NCBI GenBank assembly: GCA_045595785.1
Contig: JAZOBE010000006.1
Location: forward strand, 1-64,000
Length of the DNA stretch: 64,000 nucleotides
Direction of reading: 5' to 3'
Source: SFLA01 sp045595785
GTDB taxonomy: Bacteria; Bacillota; Clostridia; Oscillospirales; CAG-382
Shown here: one piece after another, positions 25,381 through 31,355 of the stretch
How the letters are laid out: each line of letters begins with the position of its first letter
How positions within the stretch are numbered: the first letter of the stretch is position 1
Program-made: the position numbers and the translations under genes
The notes under the pieces: generated by a model
Databases searched by the model: none
Told to the model about the DNA's origin: nothing
Seen by the model: only the letters and a program-made list of their open reading frames with translations

Positions 25381-26097
25381 TTAGGATGTTTTTATTTCTT
25401 CAAAAACCTTTGTGTCCGTCTTGTCCACCGTCATAGGTGTAATGGAAATATATCCATGTAACGTGGCATCGGTGTCATAGGAATTATCCTGCCTGTCTTG
25501 CCATACGGGGTAACCGCAGGCGAGATACATATCATTACCGACCATATTAAAGGTATCCGAATAATAGGGTCCGCCTTGACGTGTAATAAGGATACCCTTG
25601 GGATTCGCGGGAATGTTTATGTTATATAATTTGCATTTTCCCAACAGTCCCTTTGCCAGCACGAAATTAAGCACGTCGGGCAGGCTGTTTATAGCGTTTT
25701 CATAGTTTTCGGGGCAGGTGGATATAGCCGCTGCCTGAACGCCCAACAGATTTGCCTCACTTGCCGCGGAGACCGTGCCGGAATACAAGGTGTCCGCTCC
25801 GATATTAAATCCGTTGTTTATACCTGAAATAACTATATCAAATTTCTTGTGCAGTCCCAGAATAGCAAACCGAACGCAATCCGCAGGGGTGGAATCCACC
25901 ACCCAAGCATTAATGCCGGGCTCCAATTCAATCTGCTTTGCCTCAAAGGGCTTGTGTATCTCAATACCGTGGCTCTTTCCGCTTTGCTCCTGCTTGGGCA
26001 CTACCACCGTCACCTCGCCAAGGCGGGCGCACCATTTAATAAATGGCACAAGCTGGGAAGCTTTATATCCGTCATCGTTTGTAATTAATATTCTCAT
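25381..26097 (-). CDS. surE: 5'/3'-nucleotidase SurE
   Basis: 238 residues from the ATG at 26097. That ATG overlaps the stop of the upstream gene (ATGA) and has GAGGG at proper spacing; an ATG two codons earlier is too close to the site. The N-terminus 'MRILITNDDG' carries the metal-binding Asp-Asp of SurE, 'SGKSHGIEI' supplies the Ser/His loop, and 'VDSTPADCVRFAI' and 'DIVISGINNGFNIG' are family motifs. SurE removes phosphate from nucleoside monophosphates and short oligonucleotides. It is the third gene of a DHH-DHH-surE operon, which fits a role in nucleotide salvage. Confidence 0.93.
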   Translation of the reverse strand: MRILITNDDGYKASQLVPFIKWCARLGEVTVVVPKQEQSGKSHGIEIHKPFEAKQIELEPGINAWVVDSTPADCVRFAILGLHKKFDIVISGINNGFNIGADTLYSGTVSAASEANLLGVQAAAISTCPENYENAINSLPDVLNFVLAKGLLGKCKLYNINIPANPKGILITRQGGPYYSDTFNMVGNDMYLACGYPVWQDRQDNSYDTDATLHGYISITPMTVDKTDTKVFEEIKTS

Positions 26098-27080
26098 AGC
26101 CATCCCTCGTGGGTATCTTTGTATTCTTTAACAGTTGCGTCCGCATCTGCCAAAAGCGCCTTTACCTCGTCCATACCGTAAACGGTGGCACCGCTTGCGC
26201 AGGCGTGTCCGCCGCCGCGGTATTTTTCCGCAACCGAGTTTATATGCACAAATCTGGATCTTAAGCGCACCCGCACCGATTGCTCCTCGTCGCCGTTTTC
26301 AATAAAGGCTATCCAGCAAATAGCACCGCGGATTTTATCCAGATTACCGATACACGCGCTTGCCTGCTCCAGAGAAAGCCCAAACTCCTCCTGCATGGCC
26401 TTGTCAATATAAATATACGCCACGCCGTTTTCGGTAATTTCCATGCGCTGATAAATATGGGCTTTGAATTTAAGATATTCAAAGGCCTCAAGATACAGCC
26501 TTGCGTACAAAGTTTCGGTGTCCACCCCTGCATCCAGAAGGGTTGCCGCATAGCGCAAGGTATCGCCCGTAACACCCTCGTATTTGAATCTGCCCGAATC
26601 GGTTACCATTCCGGTGTAAAGGTGAGTAGCCGCTTCGCAGGTCAGCTTAAGTGTGTCCTTAAAGGTATCGTAAAACTTAACCACCATCTCGCAGGCAGAG
26701 GAACGCTCCTCCTCAACCCAGCAAATATCACCGTAATTTTCGAGAGGTATGTGGTGGTCGATTTTTATAAGATAATCGCACAGCAAATAGTTTTTGTTGG
26801 ATATTCTCGCTTCACTTGCCGTGTCAAGCACTATTCCCAAAGCACCCTTGTATGCTTCTTCGGGCATCTCCTCGTCATCACGCCCCATAAATTCAAGGTG
26901 TCGTGAGGTTTCCTTATCAATAATATATATCTGCTTCTCGGGCCAGGTGGCTTTAATTATCTCCTTAAGTCCCTTGGTTGCGCCCACACAGTCACCGTCG
27001 TTACGGATATGTCGGAAGATAAAAATGCGCTCATATTCGGTTATTTTTTGGAGTATCTGCTCCATTACCTGTCTGTTCAT
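26094..27080 (-). CDS. DHH-DHHA1 phosphoesterase (NrnA-like), second paralogue
   Basis: 328 residues. Metal-binding motifs in order: 'RHIRNDGDCVGA' (H24, D28, D30), 'GIVLDTAS', 'LIKIDHH' (the DHH motif), 'TDSGRFKYEG' and the C-terminal DHHA1 glycine loop 'RGGGHACASGAT'. The usual Pro of H-x-x-P-D-G-D is Asn here. NrnA-like enzymes degrade 2-5 nucleotide oligoribonucleotides and dephosphorylate pAp in the cytoplasm. The start overlaps the stop of the preceding paralogue by 4 bases and the end overlaps surE, so the three genes are tightly coupled. Confidence 0.88.
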   Translation of the reverse strand: MNRQVMEQILQKITEYERIFIFRHIRNDGDCVGATKGLKEIIKATWPEKQIYIIDKETSRHLEFMGRDDEEMPEEAYKGALGIVLDTASEARISNKNYLLCDYLIKIDHHIPLENYGDICWVEEERSSACEMVVKFYDTFKDTLKLTCEAATHLYTGMVTDSGRFKYEGVTGDTLRYAATLLDAGVDTETLYARLYLEAFEYLKFKAHIYQRMEITENGVAYIYIDKAMQEEFGLSLEQASACIGNLDKIRGAICWIAFIENGDEEQSVRVRLRSRFVHINSVAEKYRGGGHACASGATVYGMDEVKALLADADATVKEYKDTHEGWL

Positions 27081-28018
27081 TTGCTTTCTCCCGATATTTT
27101 ATCAAGCTCTGCCAGCATTTGCATAGCCGTCTCTCTGTCCTTTACGGTGGCACCGCTTGCCTTTGCGTGTCCGCCGCCGCCAAACATAGTGGCAACGGGG
27201 TTTATGTTGTATATGCTTGACCTTATCTCGCACAGCACGCCGGAATCCGTCTCGGTAAAATTCACCCAGATATCCACGCCCTTAATGTCCGCCATGGTGT
27301 TTACCATTCCTCGGGAAACAGTGAAAATATCTGCACCGATATCGTCAAACTCCTCTTTTGTGGTGTAAATATACGCCACGTTGTTTTGGGTAAACTTTAT
27401 TTTTAATACGAAGGACGCTTTCAGACGCTTGCTTTCAAAATTATCCGCATACAGATTACGGAAAATTCTCGTAGTGTCAACACCCTTTTCCAAAAGGACA
27501 GCCGCATTTCGGTGGGTTGCAGGCGTGGTACCGTCATAACGGAACCTGCCCGAATCCGTGACTATACCCGTGTACAGCGCTGCGGCGGCAACGGGCGGTA
27601 TCTCCAGTCCGCATTCAACCGCAAAGGCTGTTATCATTCCGCAGCAGCTTTCAAAGGAAGTGTCAATAACCTCCTCATCGGTAAAACGCTCGGTATAAAT
27701 ATGGTGGTCAATACGTGCGGTGGCTTTTGCCAATGTGTACCTTCCGTCACTTATAAGAGAAGCAGCACCGCAGTCAAGTATTATTGCCAGCGCGTTTTTA
27801 TACGTATCGTCAGCCACCTCGTCAATTTCCGAGCCTTCAATAAACCCGAAAAATCCGGGGTTATCTCCAACGGAATATATCTTTTTCTCGGGAAAGCTTG
27901 CTTTAAGAATATGCTTAAGTCCCGTCTGGCTTCCGATAGCGTCTCCATCCGGCTTTGTGTGGCGGTGTATTATTACCGTATCGTACTTTTTTATAAGCGC
28001 AAAGATATTTTCAAACAT
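27077..28018 (-). CDS. DHH-DHHA1 phosphoesterase (NrnA-like), first paralogue
   Basis: 313 residues, first gene of the three-gene operon. Motifs: 'IIHRHTKPDGDAIGS' (H20, D24, D26), 'LAIILDCG', 'ATARIDHH', 'TDSGRFRYDGTT' and 'FGGGGHAKASGAT'. This copy keeps the canonical PDGD and is the better candidate for an active nano-RNase/pAp phosphatase. It is homologous along its whole length to the downstream gene, so the pair arose by tandem duplication. The start has an AAAGGGG site. It diverges from the surface 5'-nucleotidase at 28172. Confidence 0.9.
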   Translation of the reverse strand: MFENIFALIKKYDTVIIHRHTKPDGDAIGSQTGLKHILKASFPEKKIYSVGDNPGFFGFIEGSEIDEVADDTYKNALAIILDCGAASLISDGRYTLAKATARIDHHIYTERFTDEEVIDTSFESCCGMITAFAVECGLEIPPVAAAALYTGIVTDSGRFRYDGTTPATHRNAAVLLEKGVDTTRIFRNLYADNFESKRLKASFVLKIKFTQNNVAYIYTTKEEFDDIGADIFTVSRGMVNTMADIKGVDIWVNFTETDSGVLCEIRSSIYNINPVATMFGGGGHAKASGATVKDRETAMQMLAELDKISGESK

Positions 28019-28111
28019 TTTTGCTTCCCCTTTCTTCAGCGATACACTCTATCTTTTTAATTATAACACACCTTTTTAAGTTTGGCAACACCGAAAGAAC
28101 GGGGTTTTGTA

Positions 28112-28140
28112 TTGATTTTATCGCATTAATGGTGTAAAAT
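28112..28140 (+). promoter_or_regulatory. Predicted promoter of the surface 5'-nucleotidase gene
   Basis: TTGATT (28112-28117), a 17-base spacer and TAAAAT (28135-28140). Confidence 0.6.
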
Positions 28141-28171
28141 ACCGGTATCACCTTTATTTTGGAGCTTTTAT

Positions 28172-29689
28172 ATGAAACGGCTTATACCTTTTCTTTTAGC
28201 ATTACTCTTTTTGCTTTCTTCCTGCGACGTATCTCTTCCCTCTGCGCCTGACGGGTGTGAAAGCCATACTGACACCGATTCTGACGGGCTGTGCGATATA
28301 TGCTCGTTTTCCGTATTGCTGGAGTTTGATATCTTCTCTATAAACGATCTTCACGGTAAAATAGCGGACGGAGACAGCCACGTGGGTGTGGACGAGCTTA
28401 CTACATATATCAAAAACGCACGGGGCAAAAACTCCAATCTTTTGCTTATTTCTGCAGGCGATATGTGGCAGGGAAGCTCGGAATCCAACCTTACCAAGGG
28501 ATTTATCACTACCGAGTGGATGAACGAACTGGATTTTGACGCAATGGCAATGGGCAACCACGAATACGATTGGGGTGAAGCGCCTATCGAGGAAAACGCA
28601 GGCATTGCAGAGTTCCCCATACTTGCCATTAATATTTATGACAGACAGACCAACCTCCCCGTTGAATACTGCCAAAGCTCTCTTCTCGTTGACCGCGGCG
28701 GAGTTCAGATAGGAATTATCGGCGCTATCGGGGACGTATATTCCTCTATCGCCTCCGAGCGTGTGGAGGACGTGTATTTCGTTACGGGGGATTCTCTTAC
28801 ACGGCTTGTTAAGGCTGAATCCGAATATCTCCGTTCCATGGGCGCAGACCTTATAGTTTACGTCCTGCACGACGGGCACGACCGTTCTTCCTCCTCGGTA
28901 AAGGACGTAAACGCAAACACTATCGACGATTATTACGATACTTCTCTTTCCGACGGGTATGTTGACCTGGTTTTTGAGGCGCACACCCACCAGCATTACG
29001 TGCTTAGGGACGAACACGGCGTGTACCATCTGCAAAACGGCGGTGATAACAAAAACGGCATCTCCTACGTTGAGGTGGTGTTCAATACCGCCAACGGCAC
29101 CCATAAGATAACCCACGCAAAATTGGTTTCTTATACCGAATACGCATTCCTGCCGGACGACCCTGTGGTTGAGGGCTTGCTGGAAAAATACGAGGATGAT
29201 ATCGGCTTTGCCGATGAGGTTTTGGGTAAAAACTCCGCAGAGCGGAACCGAAACTTCCTCCGTACTACCGTGGCACAGCTTTATTACGATGCAGGCGTTG
29301 CAAAATGGGGAAGTGAATACGATATCGTTCTGGGCGGCGGTTACCTTAACGTGCGTTCTCCCGGTTATCTCGGCGCAGGGGACGTTACTTATTCCGACTT
29401 GCAGGGGCTTTTCCCCTTTGATAACGAGCTTGTCCTTTGCTCCGTAAAGGGCAGGGATCTCCTTGATAAATTCTTTAATTCCTCTAACGACAGCTACTTT
29501 ATAGCCTACGGAGATTACGGAGAAAGCGTCAAGAACAATATCGACCTTAACGCAACGTATTATATTATTGTGGATACGTACACATCCACCTACGCGCCCA
29601 ACAACTTAACCGAAGTCGAGCGTTACGGCGCAGACGTATTCGCCCGGGACCTTTTGGCGGAATACGTTAAACAAGGCGGACTTGAATAA
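28172..29689 (+). CDS. Surface-anchored bifunctional metallophosphatase/5'-nucleotidase (UshA/YfkN-like)
   Basis: 505 residues. The lipoprotein signal ends LSSC (Cys18). A short 'HTDTDSDGLCDICS' segment follows, a Cys/Asp motif common in secreted gut-bacterial proteins and possibly metal-binding. The metallophosphatase domain has 'INDLHGKI' (D-x-H), 'ISAGDMWQGS' (GD), 'AMGNHEYDWG' (GNHE), and 'FEAHTHQHYV'. The C-terminal 5'-nucleotidase domain (from about 345) supplies the substrate-binding part ('DIVLGGGYLNVRS', 'LFPFDNELVL'). It should release nucleosides and phosphate from nucleotides outside the cell, complementing the secreted nuclease at 21875. It is monocistronic. Confidence 0.9.
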   Translation: MKRLIPFLLALLFLLSSCDVSLPSAPDGCESHTDTDSDGLCDICSFSVLLEFDIFSINDLHGKIADGDSHVGVDELTTYIKNARGKNSNLLLISAGDMWQGSSESNLTKGFITTEWMNELDFDAMAMGNHEYDWGEAPIEENAGIAEFPILAINIYDRQTNLPVEYCQSSLLVDRGGVQIGIIGAIGDVYSSIASERVEDVYFVTGDSLTRLVKAESEYLRSMGADLIVYVLHDGHDRSSSSVKDVNANTIDDYYDTSLSDGYVDLVFEAHTHQHYVLRDEHGVYHLQNGGDNKNGISYVEVVFNTANGTHKITHAKLVSYTEYAFLPDDPVVEGLLEKYEDDIGFADEVLGKNSAERNRNFLRTTVAQLYYDAGVAKWGSEYDIVLGGGYLNVRSPGYLGAGDVTYSDLQGLFPFDNELVLCSVKGRDLLDKFFNSSNDSYFIAYGDYGESVKNNIDLNATYYIIVDTYTSTYAPNNLTEVERYGADVFARDLLAEYVKQGGLE

Positions 29690-29703
29690 TAAACACCAAA
29701 AGC

Positions 29704-29733
29704 AAAACCCGTGATATTATCACGGGTTTTTGT
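29704..29733. terminator. CCCGTGATA-type hairpin between convergent genes
   Basis: AAAACCCGTGATA / TATCACGGGTTTT stem followed by Ts. It ends both the 5'-nucleotidase gene and lipoprotein C. The same hairpin recurs at 3649, 30613 and 31299. Confidence 0.88.
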
Positions 29734-29759
29734 GTGTACACAAAATACAAACGACAGAG

Positions 29760-30485
29760 TCAATTGCCCAAAGACTTCAGAAACTCAAGTGCTCCGGGCG
29801 CAGAATAAACATCAAACAAATCATTTATAAGTTTTGAATCATAATAATCGACTCTGTGAAAGTTTACCAATTTACAATACGCATCGTTCGACCACCAATA
29901 TATTCCATAGAGTCTGCCATTTTTATATACATAGCACGCGTCTGAAATGTGTATTTTTCCGGAGGAGTCGTCATCCAATATAAAGAGATTTCCGGATTTC
30001 GGGATATCAAGTTCAGGAATGTTCGGCTCCTCACTGTAGTGACCTTCCAGTTCTACGTAAAGTGCTAATTCCTTGTGCTGGTCAGTATAGCATCCGGGAT
30101 CTCCTGTATCGATGCTGTACAAACATTGAGTGTAATCCCCATTCTGTGCTTTGGTAAGGCAAAGAAAACTAATAAATTCTCCCAAAAAATCCACCATACC
30201 GAATTCAACGAAATTTTCGGGTAACACGTTGTCTTCAGTGCGCCTGTGTGGAAAATCTTCGGGGAAATCTCCGCCGTTTATAAATTCTAAGTATTCGTTA
30301 TAATCCTCGATCATAACGATAGCTTCAGGATCTATCCAATCATTTTGATTTTCAGGCTCACTGATAACAGATGAGATGTTATTATCAACAGTGGCGCTGA
30401 TTTCACTGCTCTGTTCGTCACTGTGTTCGACGCACGAAGCTAAAACAAAGCAAAGTATTAAAACAATAAATATTGTTTTTTTCAT
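29760..30485 (-). CDS. Lipoprotein of unknown function (orphan lipoprotein C)
   Basis: 241 residues. The lipoprotein signal is MKKTIF to LASC (lipid Cys18), then an acidic Ser/Glu/Asn spacer to about residue 48. The remaining domain is acidic and aromatic ('YVYKNGRLYGIYWWSND'), with no motif I recognise. AGGAG sits directly in front of the start, immediately after the module C leader, so the leader's second AGACATTT site is only 20 bases from the start codon. Codon use is A/T-rich relative to nearby housekeeping genes. It is a single gene and not visibly related to A, B or D beyond the signal peptide. Confidence 0.75.
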   Translation of the reverse strand: MKKTIFIVLILCFVLASCVEHSDEQSSEISATVDNNISSVISEPENQNDWIDPEAIVMIEDYNEYLEFINGGDFPEDFPHRRTEDNVLPENFVEFGMVDFLGEFISFLCLTKAQNGDYTQCLYSIDTGDPGCYTDQHKELALYVELEGHYSEEPNIPELDIPKSGNLFILDDDSSGKIHISDACYVYKNGRLYGIYWWSNDAYCKLVNFHRVDYYDSKLINDLFDVYSAPGALEFLKSLGN

Positions 30486-30504
30486 TTTTACTCCTATATT
30501 ATAT

Positions 30505-30608
30505 AAATGTCTGAAAACGGGGAAACGTCTATAAAAAATAAAAATTTTTTGTTTACGTTAACATATTACCATACATTCCCTGCCCTGTCAATGCACAAAC
30601 TGTAAACA
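30505..30608 (-). promoter_or_regulatory. Regulatory module, copy C: promoter and direct-repeat leader
   Basis: On the minus strand: TGTTTACA (30608-30601), -35 TTGACA (30591-30586), 17-base spacer, -10 TAATAT (30568-30563), GTTAACGTAAAC, then AGACGTTT (30530-30523, one mismatch) and AGACATTT (30512-30505) separated by CCCCGTTTTC. It is preceded by the CCCGTGATA hairpin at 30613-30641. Confidence 0.8.
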
Positions 30609-30612
30609 ACAC

Positions 30613-30641
30613 AAAAACCCGTGATATTATCACGGGTTTTT
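30613..30641 (-). terminator. CCCGTGATA-type hairpin between lipoprotein D and module C
   Basis: AAAAACCCGTGATA / TATCACGGGTTTTT stem with U tract. Its arm overlaps the end of gene D: the last codons (Lys-Asn-Pro) and the TGA stop are read from the stem. Confidence 0.88.
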
Positions 30642-31187
30642 GTATGTTGATTGTTCGATTTCTGTCCCCGGTTGTACGGGCGTTATCTCTGCGTCTTCGA
30701 AAATGCTGTCGTCATAAAACACTTCGCCGGTGGCGATGTTTTTTGTATAAAATACAACTGACGGTTCCGAAATATTTTGCTCAGCATTCTCAAAGGCAAG
30801 CGTGCAAATCACTTCATATTCGACGCCATCGTCGTTTAATGTGTATTTGATAGCAGAACACAGCCCCATTTCCTGATAGTTGTTCATGATGTTTGTTGCG
30901 TGTTCGCCCGAAAAAGAATTTGTCGTTTCAGCACCTGCCCAAGGCGATGAATACTCTTTTTGGGTTGCGGCACACCAAAACACATCGACTTTTTCTGCTA
31001 CTTCCACAGTGTCCAATTCAAACAATTCATCTGCAGTAACAGTTCCGCCGGAATCACGTACGGTTTCCAATTCCTGCGTTAATGTTGTTGCGGAGGATGC
31101 TACGCTTGATAAAGTTTTGGCGTTTGCAGTATTGCAAGAACAAAGCAACACACAAAGCGCTATTATAATAATTACGGCTTTCTTCAT
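30630..31187 (-). CDS. Lipoprotein of unknown function (orphan lipoprotein D)
   Basis: 185 residues. The signal is MKKAVIIII to LLCSC (lipid Cys18), then a Ser/Thr-rich segment and a small domain of about 120 residues ('DVFWCAATQKEYSSPWAG', 'VEYEVICTLAFENAEQN') without a recognised motif. The final residues KNP and the stop codon lie inside the CCCGTGATA hairpin, so the hairpin probably invaded or truncated the original gene end. A GGAGGACG site precedes the start. The gene is adjacent to C in the same orientation but has its own promoter (module D). Confidence 0.72.
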   Translation of the reverse strand: MKKAVIIIIALCVLLCSCNTANAKTLSSVASSATTLTQELETVRDSGGTVTADELFELDTVEVAEKVDVFWCAATQKEYSSPWAGAETTNSFSGEHATNIMNNYQEMGLCSAIKYTLNDDGVEYEVICTLAFENAEQNISEPSVVFYTKNIATGEVFYDDSIFEDAEITPVQPGTEIEQSTYKNP

Positions 31188-31244
31188 TACAAAATCGTCC
31201 TCCTTACAATAGGTTGGATTAAAGGAAAAGCTTCCTTCAGAGAC

Positions 31245-31290
31245 ATATTACCATACATTCCCTGTCATGTCAATGAACAAATTGTAAACA
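31245..31290 (-). promoter_or_regulatory. Regulatory module, copy D: promoter without the direct-repeat leader
   Basis: On the minus strand: TGTTTACAATTTG, -35 TTGACA (31273-31268), 17-base spacer containing GGGAATGTATGG, -10 TAATAT (31250-31245). Downstream sequence differs from copies A-C and lacks AGACATTT sites. It is preceded by the hairpin at 31299-31326. Confidence 0.75.
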
Positions 31291-31298
31291 TCAAAAAC

Positions 31299-31326
31299 AA
31301 AACCCGTGATATTATCACGGGTTTTT
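31299..31326 (-). terminator. CCCGTGATA-type hairpin after valS and before module D
   Basis: AAAACCCGTGATA / TATCACGGGTTTT stem with T run, 29 bases past the valS stop codon on the minus strand. Confidence 0.88.
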
Positions 31327-31355
31327 GTGTTTTAGGTCTTTTCGGGTATCTTTTT

